Assembly (NCBI GenBank): GCA_005884685.1
Contig: VBAH01000021.1
Span: 86,427 to 150,426 of the forward strand
Source: Alphaproteobacteria bacterium
GTDB taxonomy: Bacteria > Pseudomonadota > Alphaproteobacteria > Rhizobiales > Xanthobacteraceae
DNA length: 64,000 bases
Reading direction: 5' to 3'
In this document: piece by piece, positions 8,777 to 17,659 of the stretch
How positions within the stretch are numbered: the stretch's first letter is position 1
Layout: every line of letters begins with the position of its first letter
Position numbers and translations under genes: made by a program
Notes under the pieces: generated by a model
What the model was told of the DNA's origin: nothing
Databases searched by the model: none
What the model saw: the letters and a program-made list of their open reading frames with translations, nothing else

Positions 8777-9646
8777 ATGATGTCACCGATGCCTGTCCGC
8801 CTTGGTTTTGTCGCAATGTCGGCCGCGGCGCTGCTGGCGTCGCCGGGCGCGGCATTCGCCCAAGGGGCGGCCGGCAGCGTCAAGCTGGCGCCGCACGTGG
8901 CGGTCTACGATCTCAGCCTCACCAGCTCGCGCGGCAAGCGCTCGCTCGAGGGCGTGCGCGGCCGCATCGTCTACGATTTCTCCGGCAGCGCCTGCGAGGG
9001 TTACGCGCTCAACTTCCGCCAGGTGACCGAGCTCGACAGCGGCGAGGGCAAGGTCGCGCTCAGCGACCTGCGCACCGCCACCTGGGAGGAAGGCGACGGC
9101 AAGAGCTTTCGCTTCAAGTCGCAGAACTACATGGATGAGAAGCAGGTCGGCAACGTCGACGGACGCGCCGATCGCGCCAGGAGCAGCAGCGTCGCCGTCA
9201 AGCTGGTGAAGCCCGAGGACAAGAAGTTCGACGCCGGCAAGGTGGTGTTTCCGACCGAGCACATGCGCCTGCTGATCGAGGCCGCGCAGGCCGGCAAGAC
9301 GCTGCTCGAGGTCGCCGTCTACGACGGCTCGGAGTCGGGCGAGAAGATCTATCAGTCGCTCTCGGTCATCGGGCGGCGCATCGAGCCCGAGAAGAAGCCG
9401 AGCGACGATGCGGCGGCGGACAAGGATTCGCTCGGCGGGCTTGCGCGCTGGCCGGTGACGATCAGCTATTTCGACAAGAGCAAGCAGGCCGAGGACCAGC
9501 CGAGCGAACAGACGCCGATCTACGCGATCTCGTTCGAAATGTACGAGAACGGCATCTCGCGCGCGCTCCGCCTCGACTACGGCGATTTCGTCATCGACGG
9601 CAAGATGACCTCGCTCGACGTGAAGAAGGCGAAGGCGTGTAAGTAA
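8777..9646 (+). CDS. eipB: EipB-family periplasmic cell-envelope integrity protein (DUF1849)
   Basis: A 289-residue exported protein: signal peptide to about residue 28 (LLASPGAAFA/QG), then HVAVYDLSLTSSRG, GRIVYDFSGSACEGYALNFRQ, and TEHMRLLIEAAQAGKTLLE. The C-terminus is LDVKKAKACK. The two cysteines (in SACEG and the extreme C-terminus) match the conserved disulfide of Brucella EipB, a beta-spiral protein needed for envelope stress resistance. A GAGGAGAG ribosome site precedes ATG 8777. It is divergent from ridA. The family call rests on these motifs and overall layout. Confidence 0.85.
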   Translation: MMSPMPVRLGFVAMSAAALLASPGAAFAQGAAGSVKLAPHVAVYDLSLTSSRGKRSLEGVRGRIVYDFSGSACEGYALNFRQVTELDSGEGKVALSDLRTATWEEGDGKSFRFKSQNYMDEKQVGNVDGRADRARSSSVAVKLVKPEDKKFDAGKVVFPTEHMRLLIEAAQAGKTLLEVAVYDGSESGEKIYQSLSVIGRRIEPEKKPSDDAAADKDSLGGLARWPVTISYFDKSKQAEDQPSEQTPIYAISFEMYENGISRALRLDYGDFVIDGKMTSLDVKKAKACK

Positions 9647-9828
9647 TCCGGCCTGCGCTGCTCAGACGATCTCGAGCAGAGGCTTCTGCCCGGGCGCCGA
9701 AAGGCATGAGACCAGATGGCGAGCAAGCCCATTGTCGTCAGTCGACGTGCTATATCTCGACCCGCAATTCGCGTGGACGCACGGCGCATTTGGTGGCGCT
9801 GATTTGCGTAAGTGACTGAGAACCGGCG

Positions 9829-10329
9829 ATGGGCGGGTCAGTGCTTTCGAACGAGCGGGGCTGCACGATCCGATGGCCTCTGACGATCGCAGCCGTGGCG
9901 TTTCTTGGCCTCGTTTCCCTTCCACCACCCGCGCTGGCCGAGGCCGACGTGTTTCAACAGGCCGTCAACTACGTTTTCACCGGGCAGGTCGATCCGCAGG
10001 GCGGCCCTGAAATCGTCGACCGCAGGTCCTGCATTGTCGTGGTGCGCGATCCGCGTTTCAATCGATACATCAGATACTATTTGAGCCGTTTCAAAATGGA
10101 CGATGCGCTTTTTGACAAGACATACGCCGGGTCGCGCGTTCTTTACGAAGTGAATGTCAAGGGCGACGACACCGTGATCGAGTACCTCACCCCGGACAAG
10201 AGCGCCGTCATTCAGGGATACCGGTCCGCGCAGATTCCCCTGCCCGGGGACATCGATCAAACGCGAAAAGCGCTGCGCATCATCTTCACCGACTATTGCA
10301 AGGCCGAGACCCCGAAGACGCCGTTCTGA
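9829..10329 (+). CDS. Exported protein of unknown function
   Basis: A 166-residue protein with an N-terminal basic stretch, a hydrophobic segment (LTIAAVAFLGLVSLPPPALA) and a probable signal-peptidase site before EADVF. The mature part begins QQAVNYVFTG and includes EIVDRRSCIVVVRDPRF and a second cysteine in FTDYCKAE. It looks like the uncharacterised exported proteins of Rhizobiales with the same 'QQAVNYVFTG' start. It ends 25 bp from the convergent dinB gene. No function can be assigned. Confidence 0.75.
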   Translation: MGGSVLSNERGCTIRWPLTIAAVAFLGLVSLPPPALAEADVFQQAVNYVFTGQVDPQGGPEIVDRRSCIVVVRDPRFNRYIRYYLSRFKMDDALFDKTYAGSRVLYEVNVKGDDTVIEYLTPDKSAVIQGYRSAQIPLPGDIDQTRKALRIIFTDYCKAETPKTPF

Positions 10330-10354
10330 TCGGACGCCGTTGCCTATTCACGGC

Positions 10355-11653
10355 TCAGTCCTCGTCCTCCTCATCGTCTTCACCGGTCTCGGCCCTCGTG
10401 CCGTCGAACACCAGTCCCTTGACGACCGCGCCGGCGCCGAACTTCTCGCGCACCTTGTCGACCGCATGCTCGGCCTTGGCGGCGCGTTCACCGAGGCGGT
10501 CCACGAGGTCGGCGGTGTCGGCCCTTTCGGCCTCATCCAGGTTCGACGCGCCGATGCCGAGCAGGCGGAATTGCGTGCCGTCGATCTCGCGCGCGAGCAG
10601 GTCGCGGCCGGCCGCGAAGATCCGTCCCGCGAGCTGCGTCGGCTCGCCGAGCGAGCGGGCGCGCGTGCGGATGCGGAAGTCCGCGGTTTTCAGTTTCAGG
10701 GTTACGGTCGAGCCCGCGATGCCGCTGGCCTTGAGGCGGCGCGACACCCGCTCGCACAGCGACCAGAGGATCTTCTCCAGCGGCTTGTACGACGCGATAT
10801 CCGCGCCGAAGGTCGTCTCGGCCGACACGCTCTTGGTCTCGCGCTCCGGGTTGACGCTGCGGTCGTCGATGCCGCGTGACAGACGCCACAGCCGGCGGCC
10901 CTCGACGCCGTAGCGCTTCATCAGATCGGATTCGTCGGCGCGCTGCAGGTCGGCGATCGTGCTGTAGCCGTCGCGTTGCAGCCGTGCCGCCGCAACCTTG
11001 CCGACGCCCCAGATGAAGCCGACCGGTTTGGCACCGAGGAACACGACCGCCTCGTCGGCGCCGAGCACCGCGAAACCGCGCGGCTTGTCCATGTCGGAGG
11101 CGATCTTGGCCAAAAACTTGTTGGCCGAAAGCCCGATCGACACCGTGATGCCAATGTCGGCCTCGACCCGCCGCGAGAAGCGCGCGAGCGAGCGCGCCGG
11201 GTTCATGCCGTGCAGCCGCTCGGTTCCGGTGAGATCGATGAACGCCTCGTCGATCGAGAGCGGCTCGACCTGCGGCGTCAGTTCGAACATCAGCCGCCGC
11301 ACCTCGCGGCCGACACGCACGTATTTCGCCATGTCCGGCGGGATGATCGCCGCGTGCGGGCAGAGCTTGCGCGCCTTGAACATCGGCATCGCCGAATGGA
11401 TGCCGTAGGTGCGCGCGATATAGCAGGCGGTCGCCACCACACCGCGCTTGCCGCCGCCGATGATCAGCGGCTTGTCGGCGAGCGAGGGATCGTCGCGCTT
11501 CTCGACCGCCGCGTAGAACGCGTCGCAGTCGACATGCGCGATCGACAACGCGTTGAGCTGCGCATGCCGGAGCAGGCGCGGGGAGCCGCAGGCGACGCAT
11601 CGCCGGGCCGCGTCCGCGGCGTCGGAAAAGCAGTCGCGGCAGAAGCCCGGCAT
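10355..11653 (-). CDS. dinB: DNA polymerase IV (Y-family)
   Basis: About 432 residues. Y-family catalytic motifs are [17 protein letters not shown] and [12 protein letters not shown], which carry the metal-binding acidic residues, and the thumb/helix-hairpin-helix region is [14 protein letters not shown]. The little-finger domain ends near the acidic tail (DDEEDED). An N-terminal extension carries two CxxC pairs (FCRDC and RCVACG) that probably bind zinc; this is typical of rhizobial DinB. It performs error-prone translesion synthesis. It starts a few bases after the DUF3572 stop, consistent with an operon. Confidence 0.92.
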   Translation of the reverse strand: MPGFCRDCFSDAADAARRCVACGSPRLLRHAQLNALSIAHVDCDAFYAAVEKRDDPSLADKPLIIGGGKRGVVATACYIARTYGIHSAMPMFKARKLCPHAAIIPPDMAKYVRVGREVRRLMFELTPQVEPLSIDEAFIDLTGTERLHGMNPARSLARFSRRVEADIGITVSIGLSANKFLAKIASDMDKPRGFAVLGADEAVVFLGAKPVGFIWGVGKVAAARLQRDGYSTIADLQRADESDLMKRYGVEGRRLWRLSRGIDDRSVNPERETKSVSAETTFGADIASYKPLEKILWSLCERVSRRLKASGIAGSTVTLKLKTADFRIRTRARSLGEPTQLAGRIFAAGRDLLAREIDGTQFRLLGIGASNLDEAERADTADLVDRLGERAAKAEHAVDKVREKFGAGAVVKGLVFDGTRAETGEDDEEDED

Positions 11654-11657
11654 GGGA

Positions 11658-11957
11658 TCAGGGTACCTCCCGCCGCCACGGCCGCCCGCCCAGCACCGCC
11701 TGCGCATGCTCGATATCCTGCGGCCCCAGCTCCGCGTGTTCGGCAACGGCGATCAGCAGCGGCTCGTCAGCGACCACGTAGTCCAGCACGCCCGCCAGGA
11801 AGGAGGGCTCGGCGGCCGCCCGGCGAATCATCTCCGGGCCGATGCCGGTGGCGGCGAGAAAAGCCCCCAGGCGCTCGGGGTCGGCGGCCATGAAACCGAG
11901 CGCCTGAATTGCGAGATTTTCAGCGATTTTGCGGGTGATGCGCGCGCCTTTCGCCAT
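11658..11957 (-). CDS. DUF3572 family protein
   Basis: A 99-residue helical protein with the DUF3572 pattern: [26 protein letters not shown], with [18 protein letters not shown] and [12 protein letters not shown]. Function unknown; in many Rhizobiales it sits between dinB and divK as here. It is 4 bp from dinB on the same strand, so the two are probably cotranscribed, and it is divergent from divK. Confidence 0.85.
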   Translation of the reverse strand: MAKGARITRKIAENLAIQALGFMAADPERLGAFLAATGIGPEMIRRAAAEPSFLAGVLDYVVADEPLLIAVAEHAELGPQDIEHAQAVLGGRPWRREVP

Positions 11958-12089
11958 TCCCGTTTGCCTTTCCGTAACGTATCGCCGCTAGGGTTTTACT
12001 AAGATTCTGCCCATTCGCGCGCCGGGGGCGAGGCGGTCGTTTGGCCTTGTGGTCAAAGGCCCGCCAGATGGGGTAGCCGGAGGGCCGAA

Positions 12090-12470
12090 ATGGCCAAAAC
12101 CGTCCTGATCGTGGAGGACAACGAGCTCAACATGAAGCTCTTCCACGACCTGTTGGAAGCGCACGGCTACCACACCGTCGGAACCCGCAACGGGATCGAG
12201 GCGCTCGATCTCGCGCGCAAGCACCGCCCGGACCTGATCATCATGGATATCCAGCTGCCAGAAGTGTCCGGCCTCGAAGTCACCAAATGGCTGAAGGATG
12301 ATCCCGAGCTCAAATCGATCCCGGTGGTGGCGGTGACGGCGTTCGCCATGAAGGGCGACGAGGAGCGCATCCGCGAAGGCGGGTGCGAGGCCTATCTGTC
12401 GAAGCCCATCTCGGTCGGCAAGTTCATCGAGACGGTGCGCCACTTCCTCGGAACGGAGCAGCGGCGATGA
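12090..12470 (+). CDS. divK: Single-domain response regulator DivK
   Basis: A 126-residue stand-alone receiver domain: acidic pair in VEDNELN, phosphoacceptor Asp53 ([16 protein letters not shown]), conserved Thr in AVTAFA and Lys in YLSKPI. Sequence and length match DivK, which in alphaproteobacteria controls DivJ/PleC kinases and so CtrA activity and cell polarity. Its TGA stop overlaps the pleD ATG (ATGA), the classic divK-pleD arrangement. The gene looks intact. Confidence 0.95.
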   Translation: MAKTVLIVEDNELNMKLFHDLLEAHGYHTVGTRNGIEALDLARKHRPDLIIMDIQLPEVSGLEVTKWLKDDPELKSIPVVAVTAFAMKGDEERIREGGCEAYLSKPISVGKFIETVRHFLGTEQRR

Positions 12471-13766
12471 CGGCGCGCATCCTGGTCGTCGACGACATCG
12501 CGGCCAACGTCAAGCTGCTCGAAGCGCGGCTCACCGCGGAATATTTCGATGTCGTGACCGCGATGTCGGGCGCCGAAGCGCTGTCGATCTGCGAGCGCGC
12601 GCAATGCGACATCGTGCTGCTCGACGTGATGATGCCGGAGATGGACGGCTTCGAGGTGACGCGCCGGCTCAAGGCGAGCGCGGTCACGCATCACATCCCG
12701 GTGGTGATGGTGACGGCGCTCGACCAGCCGTCGGACCGCGTGCGCGGGCTGGAAGCCGGCGCCGACGATTTCCTCACCAAGCCGGTCTCCGACATCGCGC
12801 TGCTCGCGCGCGTGCGCTCGCTGGTGCGGCTGAAGATGGCGGCCGACGAGCTGCGCATGCGCGCGCGTCCTGCTGGTCGACGACCGCAGGTCGTCCTATG
12901 AGCGCATCGCCGGCATTCTCACCGCCGAGCACACCGTCGACGTCGAGCCGAGCCCGCAGGAAGCGCTGTTCCATGCGGCGGACGCCGATTACGAGTGCAT
13001 GATCGTGTCGCTCGGCCTGGAAAACTTCGACGGCTTAAGGCTGTGCAGCCAGGTGCGCTCGCTCGACCGCACGCGCGGCGTTCCCATCCTGATGATCGCC
13101 GAGGCCGAGGACAATGCGCGGCTGCTGCGCGGGCTCGAGATCGGCGTGAACGACTATCTGGTGCGCCCGGTCGACAAGAACGAATTGCTGGCGCGCGTGC
13201 GCACGCAGATCCGCAAGAAGCGTTACACCGCGCGGCTGCGCGACAACGTGCAGCAATCGATGGAGATGGCGATCACCGACGGCCTCACCGGCCTCTACAA
13301 TCGCCGCTACATGGAGAGCCATCTCGCGACGCTGGTCGAGCAGGCGGCGGGCCGCGGCAAGCCGCTGACGCTGCTGGTGCTCGATATCGACTATTTCAAG
13401 GCGATCAACGATACCCACGGGCACGATGCCGGCGACGACGTGCTGCGCGAATTCGCCACGCGGATCAAGAAGTCGATCCGCGGCATCGATCTCGCCTGCC
13501 GCTACGGCGGGGAGGAGTTCGTCATCGTGATGCCGGAGACCGACATGGCGGTGGCGGCGCTGGTGGCGGAGCGCATCCGCCGCCGCATCGCGGGCGAGCC
13601 GTTCACCATCGAGCAGGGCGCCAAGGCGCTCGACGTGACGCTCTCGATCGGGCTGGCGGCGCTCGGCGGCAACGATACGGCCGCGACGGTCCTCAAGCGC
13701 GCCGACCAGGCGCTCTATCGCGCCAAGCGCGACGGCCGCAACCGGGTGGTGGCGGACGCGGCGTAG
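12467..13766 (+). pseudogene. pleD: pleD diguanylate cyclase split by a linker deletion and frameshift
   Basis: Normal PleD is REC-REC'-GGDEF. Here frame 2 encodes the first receiver ([34 protein letters not shown]) and ends at TGA 12901. The second receiver and the GGDEF domain continue in frame 3, readable from VLLVDD at about 12867 to 13766. They have an RGID inhibitory site five residues before the GGEEF active site. The roughly 20-25-residue linker normally between the receivers is missing: the text jumps from DELRMRA to VLLVDD across alternating GC bases. Either the cell makes two separate proteins, or pleD is inactivated, or this is an assembly error. ATG 12999 could start the C-terminal piece. 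Confidence 0.85.
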
Positions 13767-13791
13767 CGGCCCGCTTGCGCTCAGGGCCCGA

Positions 13792-15879
13792 TCAGCACTC
13801 GGGGACGCCGGCGCGCCGCAAGCCTTCCAGGTAGTGGCGCCGGTCGCGATCCTGCGTGAACGGATAATTCTCGGCGAACTTCTTGAGCGTGAAGTCCGGC
13901 TCGATTTGCAGCAGCTTTCCGATGTAGAGCGCCGCTTCCTCGCGCCGGCGCAGATGCCCCAGCGCGGCGATCAGGGGCTTGTAGCCGTTGACGAACGCGG
14001 GAGTGAAATGAACGACGCGGCGCCCGATCTCGATCGCCTTCTTGTACTGCCGCTTCATCAGGTAGGCGATCGCGAACGGGTTCTCGTGCAGCGAAAAGTA
14101 GGGCAGCGAAGCCGTCAGGTCGCGGCAGCGCTCAAGCCGCTCCAGCGCCGCGTCCGGATCGCCGGCGTAACAGCAGGTCAGCCCGCTGTAGACCCAGATG
14201 AACGGCAGGTTGGGATTGAGCTGCAGCGCCATTTCGAAGTAATGCAGCGCGAGCTCGGTGTCGCGGTTGATGAATGACACGATGTGCGCGTAGATCGCCA
14301 GCGCCTCGGCGTTGGCCGGATCGAGCTGCGTTGCCCGTTCCGCATAGTCGAGGGCGGTCTTCGAGGCCTGGGCGAAATCCTCAGCCCAGCCCTGGCCGAT
14401 GCGGAAGACGTGCCAGTAGGCGGCCCAGGAGAGAACCACCGCGTTGTCGGGCTCGAGCGCAAGCGCGCGTTTGATCAGCTCGCCGCCTTCCTCATAATTG
14501 CGGCGCTCCATCGTGTTGAGCAGCGGCAGGGCGCGCATGACGCAGCTCAGCGCATCGTCGTCCTGGTCGCGCTTCTTGGGATGGCCCTCGATGTAGAGGA
14601 TGACCGGATCGATCTGGGCAACGATCGGGGCGGTGACGTGCTCGTCGATCAGATCGAGCCGGTCGGCCGGCAGCTCGAAGGTCCGGCTCCAGACCGGGCT
14701 TGCGTCGGTCTTGAGATCGAGCAGCCGCACGCTGATCCGGTAGATGCCGCGGCTGCAGGATACCGAGCCGTCCACGACATAATCGAGGTCCTGACGGCGC
14801 AGCTCGTTGTCGCTGAGAAATGTCGGCGCCGGCACGCGCATCAGCGCAGTGGGTGCCACGACTTCAAACCAGATGAAGCGTGCCAGCGCGGCGGAGACTT
14901 CATGCGCCAGCGCAAACGCGAGATTATCATCGACGTCGGCAGACAGCGGGATGAAGGGCATGACGCCGACCCGGCGGTGGCTGCGCTTGGGTGCGGCGGC
15001 CTTGGCGGAATTCCTCTCGTCCGCGGACGGGCCGTTCAACTGCGTCGGCTGCGCCTCATCGTGCCCGCTGGTCCGGATCGTCTCGAACAGGGCGCGCGTC
15101 TCGGGTGAGGGGTCGGCACCGAGGCTGCGTTTGAGCGCATTGTTCAGCCGCTTGTATTCCACGAGCGCCTGCACCCGCTCATCACGATCCACCAGCGCGC
15201 GCATGATCACGCGCGATGCGCCTTCATGCGTGGGGTCGAAGTCCAGCAGGCGGCGCGCAATCGATTCGCGCTCGCTCGGCTGCGCACTCGGCTTCTCCGT
15301 TTCATTGAGCTTGCTGGCCAGAAGATTGCGCAGGTTTTGGGCAAAGCTCGCCCGTTTGGCCAACAGCCACTGATCGAATGCCGCGCTGATCCCGTCGAGA
15401 TCCTCGAGCAGTTCTCCCTGGCAGAGTTCGGCCAGCTTGCCGCGCACGGACTGGGTTCCCGGGTCTTCGGCGAGCAGCGCGTTGGCGTCGATCCAGCAGG
15501 CGCCGGTATTGAACTGGATGGTCTGATGATCGATCGACAGCACCTGCTTGGCCAACGGGCCAAACACGACGGACAATTCGCGCAGCGATTGGCGCAGGCT
15601 GGCGCGCGCCTGGTATTTCGAAACCCGGTCCCACAGCATCGCGGCGAGGCGCGATCTCGGCACCGGGGCGCCTCCGGCAAAGCACAGGTATCCGAGTATC
15701 GCGCGGGCCTTGCGGCCGCGCGGCAGAATGTCGGCATGGCGAACCCCGGCAGCGCGCATGATGCCGAGAAGGTGGATGCGGACCAGCGGCGACGGCTGAT
15801 GCCGCGCAACCCGGTCGGCCGGACCGTTCGAGAGTGTGACGACGTTGGTTTTCGAATGATCCGACACGGCTTGCGGCAT
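13792..15879 (-). CDS. BTAD/SARP-like regulator with TolB-like and TPR domains (second copy)
   Basis: About 695 residues, same architecture as 1742-3754: a winged helix (VRIHLLGIMRAAG, then RKARAILGYLCFAGGAPV), a BTAD to about residue 260, and a TolB-like segment (RRVGVMPFIPLSADVD, LDYVVDGSVSC). TPR-like helices follow to the end, for example PANAEALAIYAHIVSF. Start at ATG 15879 is chosen because AGGGAG lies 7 bases upstream. It is divergent from the repeat-peptide gene at 16146 and may control it; an inverted repeat lies between them. The two regulators are clearly diverged, so they are old paralogues rather than a recent duplication. Confidence 0.8.
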   Translation of the reverse strand: MPQAVSDHSKTNVVTLSNGPADRVARHQPSPLVRIHLLGIMRAAGVRHADILPRGRKARAILGYLCFAGGAPVPRSRLAAMLWDRVSKYQARASLRQSLRELSVVFGPLAKQVLSIDHQTIQFNTGACWIDANALLAEDPGTQSVRGKLAELCQGELLEDLDGISAAFDQWLLAKRASFAQNLRNLLASKLNETEKPSAQPSERESIARRLLDFDPTHEGASRVIMRALVDRDERVQALVEYKRLNNALKRSLGADPSPETRALFETIRTSGHDEAQPTQLNGPSADERNSAKAAAPKRSHRRVGVMPFIPLSADVDDNLAFALAHEVSAALARFIWFEVVAPTALMRVPAPTFLSDNELRRQDLDYVVDGSVSCSRGIYRISVRLLDLKTDASPVWSRTFELPADRLDLIDEHVTAPIVAQIDPVILYIEGHPKKRDQDDDALSCVMRALPLLNTMERRNYEEGGELIKRALALEPDNAVVLSWAAYWHVFRIGQGWAEDFAQASKTALDYAERATQLDPANAEALAIYAHIVSFINRDTELALHYFEMALQLNPNLPFIWVYSGLTCCYAGDPDAALERLERCRDLTASLPYFSLHENPFAIAYLMKRQYKKAIEIGRRVVHFTPAFVNGYKPLIAALGHLRRREEAALYIGKLLQIEPDFTLKKFAENYPFTQDRDRRHYLEGLRRAGVPEC

Positions 15880-15977
15880 CAGATGGCTCCCTCTTCCAGT
15901 ATCCTTATGGTTGCGCATCAACCCAGCCGCTAGGGAAATAGCCGGGGCTATCAACGCGCGACGGCTTTAATTAACGC

Positions 15978-15994
15978 AACTCTACAGCAGAGTT
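15978..15994. promoter_or_regulatory. Inverted repeat, candidate operator
   Basis: AACTCT-N5-AGAGTT is a perfect 6-bp dyad located 99 bp upstream of the regulator start (15879) and 152 bp upstream of the divergent repeat-peptide gene. The surrounding DNA (TTTAATTAA nearby) is AT-rich for this genome, as expected for a promoter region. Assignment as an operator is inference. Confidence 0.35.
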
Positions 15995-16145
15995 CCAGCG
16001 TCTCCTAGCGGCTGTTCACGGTTTTCTGACGCAAAGTTAGCGCCTTAATGCGCCGGTTTTCACGCTCGCCAAATCCCTTTCATCCGCCCGCGACGTACCC
16101 TGCGCACGAGCGCCAATAGTGGCGCCATGCAGCATGGAGGTATCG

Positions 16146-16403
16146 ATGCAGAAACTTCAGGTCGCGGTTGTGACTGCGCCGGAAACGGCCGACAGCCGGA
16201 AAGTCCGGCTCGGCGCCCAGGCGCCAAGCTTGCCGCCGCGCGTTTCGACCCGTGCGCCGGCTGCCACCGCGGACAGCCGGAAGGTGCGGCTGGGAGCGCA
16301 GGCTCCGAGCCTGCCCCGAATCGTCGCGCGTCCGGCGGCTGCGGTGATCGACAGCCGCAAGGTGCGCCTCGGCGCGCAAGCGCCCAGTCTGCCGCGGAAG
16401 TGA
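16146..16403 (+). CDS. Small repeat protein with three conserved 15-residue units
   Basis: An 85-residue protein with a strong ribosome site (GGAGG, 5 bases before ATG). A 15-residue leader is followed by three copies of DSRKVRLGAQAPSLP at 16191-16235, 16272-16316 and 16350-16394, separated by 11-12 variable Ala/Arg/Pro-rich residues. The three DNA copies differ at synonymous positions in 13 of 15 codons with no amino-acid change, strong evidence that the peptide is selected. There is no signal peptide, cysteine or transmembrane segment. It might be a multi-core peptide precursor, a repeated binding motif, or a regulatory peptide; I do not recognise the family. It is divergent from the BTAD regulator. 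Confidence 0.75.
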   Translation: MQKLQVAVVTAPETADSRKVRLGAQAPSLPPRVSTRAPAATADSRKVRLGAQAPSLPRIVARPAAAVIDSRKVRLGAQAPSLPRK

Positions 16404-16773
16404 CCGGTTGAAGCCCGGAATGCCGAGGGGCCGGTGAGGATCAGGATGGCTCGCCATTCTGATCTTTGTCCTTTCATCGAACGAAGAGTGACGGCGGCGG
16501 GACGAAACGGCGTCCCGTCAACCCTAACCCTTTACACTACCGGCGAATCTCTGCACGCTTGAGCGGCGGTCGGCGTTGCTTTCCGCTTCGTTTCAATTAG
16601 CCTCGATGCAGGGCGCCTGGCGGGCTTACGGCCTGCGCGAAAGCCGCTCCACATTGCTTTGAATACCCTACGGAATGCTCAGGTCCGCCGCATCTCCTGA
16701 CACCCGTGGGGTTCGGCCGGTCCGGGACGGTGTGAGTGGCCTCCTCAATGGCACCGCTCCCGGCCGGCCACCT
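16404..16773. other. Non-coding stretch
   Basis: I see no convincing gene here. It contains a short hairpin near 16499-16518 (CGGGACG, six-base loop, CGTCCCG) that could end the repeat-peptide transcript, although no T-run follows. The remainder shows no recognisable RNA or promoter. Confidence 0.4.
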
Positions 16774-17205
16774 TCATGGCCGCACGATCGTCCAGCCTTT
16801 TTCGCCGAGCTCGATCAGCGTGACGACGCCGGCCTGCACGTGCTCGGCGTTCTCGATGATCGGGATCGCCTTGCCCTCGCGCTTTTCCATCGAGTCGATG
16901 GTGTTCTGGCACGCCTTGAAGCTGACATTGGTCATGCTCTTGCCGAATGACGCGAGGCGCGGGGCCACCGGGGATGTGTCCGCGCGCAACATATGCAGCC
17001 CGGCATTGAACGCCACGATCTGGATTTCGACCTCTTCGCCCTTGTCCGAATAGTATTTCGACACATTGGCGGCGACGTTGAGCACCGCGTTCATCTTGTC
17101 GGCATCGTTGTCGCTGATCTGCAGTGCGAGGCGATGCGGCCCGTCTGCAAGGGCGGGCAGCGCAAAGAACAGCGCAAGCACGGGGATGAAGCGAAGCATG
17201 CGCAT
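16774..17205 (-). CDS. Exported DsrE-family protein
   Basis: A 143-residue protein with a signal peptide (MRMLRFIPVLALFFALPALA/DG). The mature domain begins HRLALQISDNDADKMNAVLN and has the DsrE/DsrF-like layout: NVAANVSKYYSD, VEIQIVAFNAGLHMLR, and a single cysteine in SFKACQNT. Periplasmic DsrE-like proteins are common in alphaproteobacteria; sulfur transfer is known for cytoplasmic members, but the role here is unproven. The ribosome site GGAGAG precedes ATG 17205. It lies downstream of the rpmG terminator and so has its own promoter. Confidence 0.8.
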   Translation of the reverse strand: MRMLRFIPVLALFFALPALADGPHRLALQISDNDADKMNAVLNVAANVSKYYSDKGEEVEIQIVAFNAGLHMLRADTSPVAPRLASFGKSMTNVSFKACQNTIDSMEKREGKAIPIIENAEHVQAGVVTLIELGEKGWTIVRP

Positions 17206-17248
17206 GGCGGCTCTCCGATCTGCGCGCATTCAAGTCCGAACGGGGCTC

Positions 17249-17278
17249 AAATGCAAAGGGCGCCTGTGACAGGCGCCC
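17249..17278 (-). terminator. Terminator hairpin of rpmG
   Basis: Read on the minus strand: GGGCGCCTG, loop TCA, CAGGCGCCC, then TTTGCATTT. It lies just after the rpmG stop at 17304. Confidence 0.7.
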
Positions 17279-17303
17279 CGACAAAGCCCGGCGGTAACCG
17301 CGG

Positions 17304-17471
17304 CTACTTGATCTTCGACTCGCGGAACTCGACGTGCTTCTTGGCGACCGGATCGTATTTCTTCTTCACGAGCTTGTCGGTCATCGTGCGCGAGTTCTTG
17401 CGCGTGACGTAATAGAAGCCTGTGTCGGCGCTCGAGACGAGCTTGACCTTGATCGTGGTGGCCTTGGCCAT
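17304..17471 (-). CDS. rpmG: 50S ribosomal protein L33
   Basis: A 55-residue basic protein starting [20 protein letters not shown], with [20 protein letters not shown] and a C-terminus ending in KIK. This is the alphaproteobacterial L33 without the zinc-binding cysteines (C-minus type). It is a component of the large ribosomal subunit. Length is exactly as expected. It lies between pleD and the Nudix/rnr/topA group, a common arrangement in Bradyrhizobium relatives. Confidence 0.95.
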   Translation of the reverse strand: MAKATTIKVKLVSSADTGFYYVTRKNSRTMTDKLVKKKYDPVAKKHVEFRESKIK

Positions 17472-17551
17472 TGGGAACCTCTTTTTCGAATTTGCCGGAC
17501 CCTAGCGGCCGAGCCCGGAATGTCAAGGAAATCGGCCGTCGTTATTGCGCC

Positions 17552-17659
17552 GTAGGGCGCAATAAGCGACGCGGAGCGGAGCGCATTGCGCCACCGCCCG
17601 GCAACGGCGCAATGCGCTCCCGCCCCCGCCTTCGCGGGGGCATGCTTATTGCGCCCTAC
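17552..17659. repeat. Palindromic intergenic repeat (GTAGGGCGCAATAAGC arms)
   Basis: The perfect 16-bp outer arms GTAGGGCGCAATAAGC (17552-17567) and GCTTATTGCGCCCTAC (17644-17659) enclose an inner inverted pair (GAGCGCATTGCGCC / GGCGCAATGCGCTC) and a GC hairpin. The whole element could fold into a long cruciform or stem. It is like the REP/MITE-type palindromes scattered in Bradyrhizobium genomes. The stop codon of the Nudix gene lies inside the right arm. Confidence 0.75.
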
